From positions 1 to 38,724 of the forward strand of contig JAHBUZ010000032.1 in NCBI GenBank assembly GCA_019637815.1: a stretch of 38,724 bases of DNA. Reading direction: 5' to 3'. Of this stretch, positions 6,465 through 12,899 are shown one piece after another (position 1 is the stretch's first letter; each line of letters starts with the position of its first letter). The position numbers were made by a program, and so were the translations under genes. Source of the stretch: Chloroflexota bacterium (GTDB lineage: Bacteria > Chloroflexota > Limnocylindria > Limnocylindrales > CSP1-4). The notes beneath the pieces were generated by a model that searched no databases, was not told where the DNA came from, and saw only the letters and a list, made by a program, of their open reading frames with translations.

Positions 6465-8865
6465 GTCGGTCGTGGAAGTCCTGGCTCAGGAACGGGCCTG
6501 CTCCGCAACGCCAGCACAGGGCCTTGTTGCAGTCCACGCAGACCCACCCGTTGGGCGTGTTCCGGTGGTGGTCGGCGTGCCCCGGGATGTCGCTGCACTC
6601 GCTCGACCAGATGGTCTCGGACTGTCGTTCGACCTCACCGGTCATGGTGTCGACGACATCGACTTCCGCGCTCTTTTGCGCACCTTCTGCGCGGCTTTCC
6701 CGCGCCTTTTGCGCACCTTCTGCGCGCTTATCCACGCTCGGCGGCGCAGGTGCCTGTTCTCGATACCCCCCAAATAGCGTGGAAAAGTCGCGGAAGTTGG
6801 CTTTCGGGCGGTCCACCCACACCAGCTCGGTCCGCTTGCGCCCCTTGGTCCCGACCTGGCGGACCCGCGCGATGCCCAGCCGCTGGAGCTCGTCGGTCGC
6901 TGCCTGGCGGCGTGAGGGGATGCGGATGAGGTACTTGCTGATGATCGCGTTCGAGAGGGTCCCCTCCGCCTCCAGGTGCCGAGCCAGCAGCGTGGTGTCC
7001 TCGTCGCCGACGGATTTCCCGAAGACCCACTCCAACCCGGCGCGGGCGTATTCCGTCAATGCGAGCGCCCGGTACGCGTGCTCTTTCGTCACGGTCTCCG
7101 ACCGCTCAGCGGCGGCATGCACCAACGCGATGCGATACGCGATCGCGGCATATCGCCGGGTCATATCGAACGCGGTCCCGACGGCCCCGGCACGCAGGAA
7201 CTCGTCGTATTCGGCGAGCAGGTCCGAGACCTTGTCGTCCGTCTCCAGCTCCGGTGGGCGCCGACCGTTCTCACGGTATGCGTCGAGGAGCCTGAAGGCC
7301 AACCCCTCGGGGAGCGCCGGTGGGGTGTTCTTCGACACGACGGGACGCCGGCGCACTGGCACCCATAGCCACCGGTTTCCCGAGCCGGACTTCATGAAGT
7401 TCTTGGGGACCTTCGATCTCAGCTCGTCCGGCGTCACGCTGATGAGGCCAGCCAACCAGTAGCCGTTCACGGAGTCGGAGTCCTTGACCTTCCGGTTGGA
7501 CAGCTGCCGCCCGTCGAACGCGACGCGCATCTTGGAGTCGAGGGTCGACCCTTCGCGTCCCTGGGATGCCAGGAGGTTGGCGTACTCCTCCTCGAACAGC
7601 AGGCCCGTGACCGGTTCGCGCCGGTCGCTGATCGCCTTGATCAGGCCCTCGCCGCTGTTGACGCCGTCCAGCAGCACCTCGTTGACCTTGTTGGCTTGGA
7701 TGACGAGGGACAGCGCATCCTTCGCACGGTTCATGGCCGTGCCCTTGCGCCCGTCACCCGTGGTCCCGACGATGGCGATGAACGGTGAGCTGGTCTGGTT
7801 ACCCTGGAAGTAGCCCGTGGCCGGCATCAGGACGCCGCAGAACGCGATGAGCGACGTGAGGATGCCGACGTCGCTCGCGTCGGTGCCGGGCAACACGGCG
7901 TCGACACACTCGCCCAACAGGCCCGAGAAGGCGACGCGCGGCACGGCCGCGGGGAACAGGTCGTCGTCGGACCGGAGAGGCAGGAGGCCGACCGCCTCCC
8001 CGTACACCGGGTGCTCTTCCCCCGTCTCGGGGTCCTGCTCGACCGGGTCCGCGGGGAACTTGGTCAGGGCGTCCCCGATGGCGCGGTCGACCTCCTCGGG
8101 TGTCTTGGGCACGCTCAGGCGCTCGTTCTCGGCCATGACGGCGGCGCGGAGCACCTGCGGGTCGCGGATGGTCCCGGCGTAGAAGCGCGCCCGGTCCCGG
8201 AGCCAATCGTGCCGACCCCCGACCTGGACCTCCTCGGCTGGGCGAGGACCGGTGATGACGATCGTCGAGTGGTCGGGCTCGACCGCTGCGCGCGCCCACG
8301 TCTCGGGCAGGACCGCGATGTCCGCGGTGGCCCCGGCAGCGGGCGTGTAGACCTTCCCGGACCGGTGGACGCTGCGGGGGCCGATGACGTACCCGGCCGC
8401 TGCCCCGCTGCCCCAGCGGGTGATGTAGCCGAACATCTGCTTGAGCGGTCGGGGATGCGCATCAGGCCAGCGGAGGAACACGTGTTGACCGTTGGCGGTG
8501 TCGGTGCGCAGGGTCGGGGGCAGGGCGCCGTAGCGGGCCTCCAGCTCGAGGAGCCGGGCCGGGCCGTCGCCGTCCACGTCCCAGACGAACACGCCGTCGG
8601 GGCACACGAGGCCGTAGTTGGGGTGCGACGCCGCGGAGAGGAACGTCCGGATGCGCTCCGGCTCGCGCGTCGCGTCCTGGAAGCCGTTGGCGGTGATGGG
8701 GTGCTTCCCCGCGGGCTTGCAGGCTGCTCCAGCCGGGCAGCGGCAGGAGCCGTCATCCCGGGTGGACCAGACGGGGAACACGCCGAAGCCGTGCTCGGCG
8801 AACCAGAGGGCCGCTCGGATGCGGTCCTCGTCGGTCGGGCGTGCCACGGCTTCGGCGCTGCTCAC
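6421..8865 (-). CDS. Bifunctional primase-polymerase / helicase-like ATPase
   Basis: 814 aa. Residues 13-200 are a prim-pol domain: FAEHGFGVFPV, KHPI at 54-57, the metal motif DVDGD at 96-100, GQHVFLRW at 126-133 and the GYVIGP region. A PriCT-like linker follows (GGRHDW near 217). Residues 310-620 form a RepA/DUF3987-type ATPase with Walker A GTTGDGRKGT at 367-376 and Walker B-like GLLFEEEY at about 421. The tail carries two copies of RAEGAQK and ends in a cysteine/histidine cluster (C..H..HH...CVDC...CWRCG), a probable DNA-binding zinc domain. It is the main replication protein; no separate replicative polymerase was found. Confidence 0.92.
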   Translation of the reverse strand: MSSAEAVARPTDEDRIRAALWFAEHGFGVFPVWSTRDDGSCRCPAGAACKPAGKHPITANGFQDATREPERIRTFLSAASHPNYGLVCPDGVFVWDVDGDGPARLLELEARYGALPPTLRTDTANGQHVFLRWPDAHPRPLKQMFGYITRWGSGAAAGYVIGPRSVHRSGKVYTPAAGATADIAVLPETWARAAVEPDHSTIVITGPRPAEEVQVGGRHDWLRDRARFYAGTIRDPQVLRAAVMAENERLSVPKTPEEVDRAIGDALTKFPADPVEQDPETGEEHPVYGEAVGLLPLRSDDDLFPAAVPRVAFSGLLGECVDAVLPGTDASDVGILTSLIAFCGVLMPATGYFQGNQTSSPFIAIVGTTGDGRKGTAMNRAKDALSLVIQANKVNEVLLDGVNSGEGLIKAISDRREPVTGLLFEEEYANLLASQGREGSTLDSKMRVAFDGRQLSNRKVKDSDSVNGYWLAGLISVTPDELRSKVPKNFMKSGSGNRWLWVPVRRRPVVSKNTPPALPEGLAFRLLDAYRENGRRPPELETDDKVSDLLAEYDEFLRAGAVGTAFDMTRRYAAIAYRIALVHAAAERSETVTKEHAYRALALTEYARAGLEWVFGKSVGDEDTTLLARHLEAEGTLSNAIISKYLIRIPSRRQAATDELQRLGIARVRQVGTKGRKRTELVWVDRPKANFRDFSTLFGGYREQAPAPPSVDKRAEGAQKARESRAEGAQKSAEVDVVDTMTGEVERQSETIWSSECSDIPGHADHHRNTPNGWVCVDCNKALCWRCGAGPFLSQDFHDRHVEKEHPPRAPRRR

Positions 8866-8871
8866 TGGGGG

Positions 8872-9408
8872 CTAGAAGGGCAGGTTGTCGCCAGCGGGCG
8901 CGGCAGGGGCACCGGCCGCGACGATGGCGGGTTCGGGGGCGGCCACGGGTGTGCCCTGGGTGGGGGTCCCCGTCTGCTGCGCGAACCGCTGCTGGAGCAT
9001 CGACGCGGGGAGCGCCGAGAGGTTCGTGACGTTGAGGTACTCGCCGTTCTGGGTGAACGTGGCGAGGCAGGAGCGACCGATGAGCTGCTCCTTCTCCAGC
9101 TTGGTCCCGATGGGGGGCGCGATGCCGCCGAACAGGGCCGTGAGGAGGCCGTACATGTTGGACTTCGGACCGGTCGCGGTGCTGGTCGGGTACTCGACGA
9201 GCTTCCCGTCGTGCTCGCCGCCGTCCTCGATGGCGAACACCCACATGATCCGGTCCTGCTCGACCCCGGCATTGGGGCCGCTCTTCGGCGTGAACTTGTA
9301 GGGGTCGGTGATCTCCACTAGGCCGACCTGGTGGACGCCGGCCGGGCCGGTGAAGAACTCGCCCTCGGTCTTGCTGACACGCCCGGGCTTGATCTCGATG
9401 AAGGACAT
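8872..9408 (-). CDS. Single-stranded DNA-binding-like protein
   Basis: 178 aa. The N-terminal about 130 residues are beta-rich (FIEIKPGRV..., EITDPYKFTPKSG, WVFAIEDG), followed by an Ala/Pro-rich linker and a final DNLPF. That layout copies bacterial SSB, whose acidic ...IPF tip recruits replication and repair enzymes. No clear sequence match to classical SSB is visible, so the assignment rests on the tail and the position directly upstream of the primase-polymerase. A start codon preceded by AGAAGGAA-type purines supports the ATG. Confidence 0.65.
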   Translation of the reverse strand: MSFIEIKPGRVSKTEGEFFTGPAGVHQVGLVEITDPYKFTPKSGPNAGVEQDRIMWVFAIEDGGEHDGKLVEYPTSTATGPKSNMYGLLTALFGGIAPPIGTKLEKEQLIGRSCLATFTQNGEYLNVTNLSALPASMLQQRFAQQTGTPTQGTPVAAPEPAIVAAGAPAAPAGDNLPF

Positions 9409-9456
9409 CTGTGCTCGGTTTCCTTCTTCTCGTTCTGTCTCTGCGTTCGGTATCGG

Positions 9457-9720
9457 TCAGGCGACAGCAGCCATCGCACCTCCCGCGTCCTCGAGGATCT
9501 GGGCGGCCTGCTCCCGCGTGGCGCCGGGGAGCGCGAGCAGCGCCGCCTCGGTCTCCACGTCGGGCAGGCGCGCCGCCAGCAGGCGGCCGAACCATTCGCA
9601 CGCCGCCACGTACCCGCGGGCGTAGGCACGCCCGGTGTTGGTGTTCTCGTCGGTGTCCGCGTCCCGGTCCGCGCACTCGCGCGCGACCTCGCGGATGAGC
9701 GCGCTCGATGCGTGCGTCAT
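9457..9720 (-). CDS. Hypothetical helical early protein, 87 aa
   Basis: Begins MTHASSALIREVARECADRD and contains GRAYARGYVAACEWFGRLLAARL. Unrecognised. The ATG at 9720 overlaps the upstream stop (ATGA); the longer open frame above it is rejected because the tiny genes upstream occupy that sequence. Confidence 0.68.
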   Translation of the reverse strand: MTHASSALIREVARECADRDADTDENTNTGRAYARGYVAACEWFGRLLAARLPDVETEAALLALPGATREQAAQILEDAGGAMAAVA

Positions 9721-9887
9721 GGACGTGCTCCCATCCGGCGCTCCAGGCGCCACAGCAGGCGGGCGGCCTCGGCCAGGAGCAGGGCGCGGGTGAAGCGCTC
9801 CTGTGTCCGTGGCGGGGTCGAGAGATACGCGGCCTGACGCCGCGCGACGCGCCGTGCGGCGCGGTCGTGGATGCAGGTCACCGTCAC
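9717..9887 (-). CDS. Hypothetical basic protein, 56 aa
   Basis: VTVTCIHDRAARRVARRQ... is arginine-rich and ends LLWRLERRMGARP. The GTG at 9887 overlaps the membrane-protein stop (GTGA), preferred over an ATG at 9926 lying inside that gene. No family recognised. Confidence 0.6.
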   Translation of the reverse strand: MTVTCIHDRAARRVARRQAAYLSTPPRTQERFTRALLLAEAARLLWRLERRMGARP

Positions 9888-10009
9888 CACCCCACCGCCC
9901 GGCACACGGCCTCGACGATGGTCCACGCGATGCCTGCGCCCAGGACGAGCGCGGCAGCCGTGGTGAGGATGAGCGCCGACCAGCCGATGGCGTCACGGAG
10001 GCGGGTCAC
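9884..10009 (-). CDS. Tiny single-span membrane protein, 41 aa
   Basis: GTG start; VTRLRDAIGW then a hydrophobic stretch SALILTTAAALVLGAGIAW that would span the membrane once. Both ends overlap neighbours by GTGA, supporting translation. Function unknown. Confidence 0.6.
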   Translation of the reverse strand: MTRLRDAIGWSALILTTAAALVLGAGIAWTIVEAVCRAVGW

Positions 10010-10158
10010 GCCGGCACCGCCTGCACGCCGTATCGCTCGGCGGCTGCGTGCTTGCGACAGAGCGGCTCACCCGCCACTCGGGACATCCATGTCGCGGGTC
10101 GGTCGCACCGCTCCGGGTGGCGTGGTCCCTTGACGCGGTGGGAACAACGAGCGGTCAT
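10006..10158 (-). CDS. Tiny zinc-binding protein, 50 aa
   Basis: MTARCSHRVKGPRHPERCDR... with C-x-H, C and a later CRKH, a compact Cys/His zinc-finger pattern. A very strong ribosome site (GGAGGAG) lies directly before the ATG at 10158, the clearest in this stretch. It overlaps the downstream membrane protein by 4 bp. Function unknown. Confidence 0.68.
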   Translation of the reverse strand: MTARCSHRVKGPRHPERCDRPATWMSRVAGEPLCRKHAAAERYGVQAVPA

Positions 10159-10178
10159 CTCCTCCTCCATGTGTCGCC

Positions 10179-10307
10179 TCACGCCGGCCGGACGGCCAGC
10201 GCGACGAAGGCCAGGAACAGGAGCACGCCGATGGCCGCTCGCTGGCGGCGCGTGCTCGGTCGGGTGGAGTCCTGCATCACGGCGAGCAGGTCGCGGATGT
10301 GGGTCAC
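10179..10307 (-). CDS. Tiny single-span membrane protein, 42 aa
   Basis: VTHIRDLLAVMQDSTRPSTR followed by AAIGVLLFLAFVALAV, a single membrane segment near the C-terminus. GTG start in GTGA overlap with the upstream 37-aa gene. Confidence 0.58.
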   Translation of the reverse strand: MTHIRDLLAVMQDSTRPSTRRQRAAIGVLLFLAFVALAVRPA

Positions 10308-10417
10308 CACGCCGATGGCCTCCGCTCCCGGGGATGCCGCACGGCTCCGCGGTCCTGACGGTGCAGGGCGGCGGCCGAGACGATGAGCAGCAGCAGGCCG
10401 AGGAGGAGGGCGTCCAT
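10304..10417 (-). CDS. Tiny single-span membrane protein, 37 aa
   Basis: MDALLLGLLLLIVSAAAL at the very N-terminus, then a charged tail (HRQDRGAVRHPRERRP). The ATG at 10417 overlaps the stop of the HTH gene (ATGA), and its stop overlaps the next tiny gene. Confidence 0.58.
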   Translation of the reverse strand: MDALLLGLLLLIVSAAALHRQDRGAVRHPRERRPSAW

Positions 10418-10632
10418 CACGCGACCACCAGCCGATATCTCTTGACGTGCGCCGTCCGTCCGTTTCGGGCGGTGACCGGCACGGTCCGGTCCTCGATGAC
10501 GTGGCCCTCGGCCCGGAGGTCGTACACGCGGGCGGCGAGGCGCAACGTCCCGATCTCGTCGAGCGCCTCCAGCGGCGTCACCCCTTCGGGGCGCTCGCGG
10601 AGCAGGGCGAGGAGTTCCTGTGTCTGGGTCAT
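10417..10632 (-). CDS. Helix-turn-helix protein (HTH_39-like)
   Basis: 71 aa: TQELLALLRERPEGVTPLEALDEIGTLRLAARVYDLRAEGHVIEDRTV...YRLVVA. The run 'GVT..EAL..IG..RLAARVYDLR..GH.I' matches a small winged-helix domain widespread in phage early regions, thought to bind DNA. ATG start overlapping the upstream stop (ATGA). Confidence 0.78.
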   Translation of the reverse strand: MTQTQELLALLRERPEGVTPLEALDEIGTLRLAARVYDLRAEGHVIEDRTVPVTARNGRTAHVKRYRLVVA

Positions 10633-10907
10633 GCCGCCCTGCCCCCCTCGTCCTGCCATCGGCGGGCGTGACGGGTCTGGATGTGGACGACCTCGGCCAC
10701 GGTCCGCCACATCGACGGGCCTGCGTGGCGGGCGATGACCTCCAGCCGGTCGAGCAGGGGCGCCATCGCGACGTCCATCGCCTGCTCCTCGCTGGCCCGC
10801 ATCGCCAGCTCGAGGACGGCGTCGTCGGCCTTCGACGGACGACCGCGCTTGCGGCCACCCTCGATGACCGTGAGGGGCGGGCGGGAGACCGCGGCGAGTG
10901 CGGTCAC
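10629..10907 (-). CDS. Hypothetical protein with AT-hook-like motif, 92 aa
   Basis: After a short N-terminus, KRGRPSK (residues about 21-27) resembles an AT-hook, a minor-groove DNA-binding element. The rest is helical (LELAMRASEEQAMDVAMAPLLDRLEVIARHAG). GTG start in GTGA overlap with the Cro-like gene. Probably a DNA-binding early protein. Confidence 0.68.
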   Translation of the reverse strand: MTALAAVSRPPLTVIEGGRKRGRPSKADDAVLELAMRASEEQAMDVAMAPLLDRLEVIARHAGPSMWRTVAEVVHIQTRHARRWQDEGGRAA

Positions 10908-11122
10908 GCGGCCACCTCGGACGTTGCAACGGCTGCGCAACGTGCCAATGCATCGCGGTAGCGAGCCGCGGATGCCTCGGTGACCTGGCGCATCTTCTCC
11001 AGCCGCGAGACGCTGGACGCTGGCGCGCCCATCGCAGCGGCGACGTCCTTGACCTTGACGTCCAAGGCGACCCGTTCGAGGCGGAGCTCCAGTCCGGTCG
11101 TCGGCTTCTGCATGACATCCAT
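10904..11122 (-). CDS. Cro-like XRE-family regulator, first gene of the leftward early operon
   Basis: 72 aa. LELRLERVALDVKVKDVAAAMGAPASSVSRLEKMRQVTEASAARYRDAL is a clear XRE helix-turn-helix: DVAAAMG forms the turn and SSVSRLE the recognition helix. Divergent from the repressor at 11216 and reading leftward, it has the position of Cro. Starts possible at ATG 11122 (chosen; about 4 nt after the predicted transcription start) or ATG 11113. Two GCAACGT motifs lie in its own 3' end. Confidence 0.85.
   Translation of the reverse strand: MDVMQKPTTGLELRLERVALDVKVKDVAAAMGAPASSVSRLEKMRQVTEASAARYRDALARCAAVATSEVAA
10935..10943. promoter_or_regulatory. Possible operator half-site GCGCAACGT inside the Cro-like gene
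   Basis: Same 9-mer and orientation as the two copies in the switch region, with an inverted ACGTTGC at 10921..10927 forming a 7-bp inverted repeat spaced by 9 bp. May be an auxiliary operator, or chance reuse in coding sequence. Confidence 0.4.
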
Positions 11123-11132
11123 CAGGATGCCG

Positions 11133-11161
11133 ACTCTACACCACGCTGCGCAACGTTGCAA
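11133..11161 (-). promoter_or_regulatory. Promoter of the leftward early operon
   Basis: -35 TTGCAA (11161 down to 11156), 17-bp spacer, -10 TAGAGT (11138 down to 11133). The -35 and spacer overlap the palindrome GCAACGTTGC, so a bound repressor would block polymerase. Confidence 0.72.
11148..11159. promoter_or_regulatory. Operator candidate 1 (GCGCAACGTTGC)
   Basis: Contains the perfect 10-bp palindrome GCAACGTTGC (11150..11159) overlapping the -35 of the leftward promoter. Shares GCGCAACGT with 11189..11197 and 10935..10943. Confidence 0.6.
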
Positions 11162-11188
11162 GTACCCACGCTAGGAAAATGTCGAAAA

Positions 11189-11198
11189 GCGCAACGTC
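11189..11198. promoter_or_regulatory. Operator candidate 2 (GCGCAACGTC)
   Basis: Second copy of GCGCAACGT between the divergent regulators, ending 5 bp before the repressor -10. Binding here would affect repressor transcription (inference). Confidence 0.55.
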
Positions 11199-11203
11199 TG
11201 TGC

Positions 11204-11209
11204 TTAGAT
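11204..11209 (+). promoter_or_regulatory. -10 element (TTAGAT) of a leaderless repressor promoter
   Basis: TTAGAT ends 6 bp before the GTG at 11216, so transcription would start at or next to the start codon. There is no ribosome site before this GTG. Leaderless repressor mRNAs are common in temperate phages, including lambda cI from PRM. Confidence 0.55.
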
Positions 11210-11215
11210 GGGGGC

Positions 11216-11617
11216 GTGACGAAGCCCGCTCTCTCGCAATGGATCGAGGACCAGCGCAAGCTCCGAGGCTGGAAGGCCGAGGATGTGGCGCGGCGCCTGC
11301 GCGAGATGGGCTATGACGCGGAGGACTCGACCTACCGCACCTGGGAGGCATCCCGCCGGCCCAAGCCGGAGACGATCCACGGGATGGAGAAGCTGTTCGG
11401 GTCCCCCGCGCCGCGAGAGCCGGAGGGGACCGCCGACATGGCCGCCCTGGTCGTCGCGCTCGGTGACCAGACGGCCGCCATCAACGCGCTGGTCGGTCTG
11501 TCTGCTCAGGCTCAGCGGGAGCTGGTGGCGGATGTGGTGTCTGCGACGCTCGCCCCGCTATGGGAGGAGATCCGAGCCCTCCGAGCGCAAGTCGCATCTC
11601 TGCAACCTCGCGATTGA
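11216..11617 (+). CDS. Immunity repressor candidate (HTH, plus strand)
   Basis: 133 aa from GTG 11216. Residues 5-63 (LSQWIEDQRKLRGWKAEDVARRLREMG...STYRTWEAS...METLFG-like end) resemble an XRE-type HTH, somewhat divergent. Residues 75-130 are helical and could mediate oligomerisation. It is the only regulator on the plus strand, divergent from the Cro-like gene with shared operators, hence the repressor call. The open frame upstream to 10898 is antisense to the Cro-like gene and is not used. Confidence 0.78.
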   Translation: MTKPALSQWIEDQRKLRGWKAEDVARRLREMGYDAEDSTYRTWEASRRPKPETIHGMEKLFGSPAPREPEGTADMAALVVALGDQTAAINALVGLSAQAQRELVADVVSATLAPLWEEIRALRAQVASLQPRD

Positions 11618-11675
11618 GTGCCTCACGTAGTGCCGTGACCAGAGCGGGTTCGACCGGGACCGGACCATGCGCCAT
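11481..11675 (-). CDS. Small ORF antisense to the repressor 3' end, 64 aa
   Basis: MAHGPVPVEPALVTALREAL... with a strong ribosome site (GAGGAGG, 11687 down to 11681) five bases from the ATG. The first about 30 residues are a plausible helix; the proline-rich second half lies antisense to the repressor gene (11481..11617) and may just be its shadow. If transcribed, the message would be complementary to the repressor mRNA end. I see no clear promoter. Real gene uncertain. Confidence 0.35.
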   Translation of the reverse strand: MAHGPVPVEPALVTALREALNREVAEMRLALGGLGSPPIAGRASQTPHPPPAPAEPEQTDRPAR

Positions 11676-11867
11676 GACCACCTCCTCGACTGGGCTGGGG
11701 TTGCCCGGCACGATGCCGGCCCGCCGAGACAGGTACGCTGGCACCAGTAGCCCGTCCGTCCGGGGGACGACGGTACGATCGACAGGGCCGGAGCGGTAGG
11801 GCACGGTCCATAGCCGGGGCGTCACGGGGTGGGGGACCCGCGAGCGGACCGGGGATGGGAGGATGGG

Positions 11868-12404
11868 ATGCGGCGGTTGGCGGCGGTCGGCATCCTTGCC
11901 GCCACGGTATCGGCCTGCAACGGGCTCGGCGCAGCGCCGTCAGCCACGCGACCCGCTGCGCCTCGTGCCACGCCGGCGCGCGCTACGCCTACTCCCCGGC
12001 CGACCGCCGCGCCCTCGCCCCGGCCGACCGTGGCTCGTCGCATCGAGCCCACCGGGCGACTCGTGTACGACGCGCGAGCGCTGCTGACCGATGAGGTCAC
12101 GGCCTCGGTGACGCTCGTCAACCGGGGCGACGGCCGCCAGCGTCCCACGATGTGGGCGATCGCCGACGCGGGGCTCCTGTTCGTCGGGTGTCGCCCACAG
12201 TGCAGGCTGGATGTCGAGTACGACGGGACCTCGATCGTGTCGTGGCCTGCACTGGACCCCCGCGAGCGAAAGCGGTACACCGTCGTGTTCCAGGCCCAGG
12301 CGCTCGGTGCCCAGCTATGGACCATCCGATTGGACGAGAACGGGGACGGAGTGCTCGATGGTGAGACCTACTGGGACTTGACCACCCGGGTGCTGCTGCG
12401 ATAG
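11868..12404 (+). CDS. Lipoprotein, probable lysogenic-conversion gene
   Basis: 178 aa with a ribosome site GGGAGGA just before ATG 11868. MRRLAAVGILAATVSAC is a short signal peptide ending in a lipobox cysteine at residue 17. A Thr/Pro/Ala spacer (residues about 25-55) then leads to a beta-rich domain (LVYDARALLTDEVTASVTLVNRG) with a Cys pair (VGCRPQC). The protein should be lipid-anchored outside the cytoplasmic membrane. Being on the repressor strand and outside the lytic operons, it is likely made by lysogens; superinfection exclusion or a host-surface change are possible roles. No family recognised for the domain. Confidence 0.82.
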   Translation: MRRLAAVGILAATVSACNGLGAAPSATRPAAPRATPARATPTPRPTAAPSPRPTVARRIEPTGRLVYDARALLTDEVTASVTLVNRGDGRQRPTMWAIADAGLLFVGCRPQCRLDVEYDGTSIVSWPALDPRERKRYTVVFQAQALGAQLWTIRLDENGDGVLDGETYWDLTTRVLLR

Positions 12405-12419
12405 CCACAGACGCCGAAA

Positions 12420-12445
12420 CGCCCCCCGCCCGAAGGCAGGGGGCG
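12420..12445 (-). terminator. Terminator at the end of the late operon
   Basis: On the minus strand: an 11-bp stem (CGCCCCCTGCC with GGCGGGGGGCG, one U-G wobble) closed by a UUCG tetraloop and followed by GTTTC. On the plus strand the wobble becomes a C-A mismatch, so it favours leftward transcripts, though it may also stop the lipoprotein mRNA. Confidence 0.75.
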
Positions 12446-12524
12446 CGCCGGCAGCCATCATCGATCCTCACGAGGAGGGTCGCTGACCGCGGCAGTCTAG
12501 GGGGAACGCCTGGTGGCGAACAAG

Positions 12525-12899
12525 TCACTCGTCGTCGCGCAGGAGCATCCCGACGACACGGATGATCGCCTTCGTGGCTGCGGCGGTCTGCGCGGCCGTG
12601 GGTGACGCGATAGCGACGTACGCCCGCAGCGCCGTCAGGTCGGCCCGTCGTGCCGCGAGGATGGCCGGATCGATGCCGGAGCGCAGTCCCGCGAGCGCCT
12701 CGCGCAGGGTGCGCTCCTCGTCGGCGGTGAGGGGTGGGCGGTAGGTGACGGTGGGCGGGTCGGTCGAGTGGTCCCACGTGGCACCATCGGTACGCACGTC
12801 CGGGTCGTCAGGGTCGCCCTTGACGCGCCCACGGAGGAGGCGGCGGGACGCACCGTCGAGGGCGTCCGCGAGGTCGGTGGGGACCGTGAGCGTGGTCAC
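12525..12899 (-). CDS. Small tail-region protein, last gene of the late operon
   Basis: 124 aa from GTG 12899 (GTGA overlap with the fibre gene). Starts VTTLTVPTDLADALDGASRRLL and ends with YVAIASPTAAQTAAATKAIIRVVGMLL, a C-terminal pattern seen in small proteins at the end of phage tail modules. Function unknown; possibly a fibre-associated protein. Confidence 0.7.
   Translation of the reverse strand: MTTLTVPTDLADALDGASRRLLRGRVKGDPDDPDVRTDGATWDHSTDPPTVTYRPPLTADEERTLREALAGLRSGIDPAILAARRADLTALRAYVAIASPTAAQTAAATKAIIRVVGMLLRDDE

Noticed and set aside
6661..6735. CRISPR-like or operator-like short repeats (GCGCACCTTCTGCGC)
   Set aside because: They encode the repeated RAEGAQK segment of the prim-pol tail in frame; coding repetition explains them.
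10898..11215. N-terminal extension of the repressor frame
   Set aside because: Antisense to the Cro-like gene and upstream of the predicted repressor -10; translation from GTG 11216 gives the HTH at the N-terminus.
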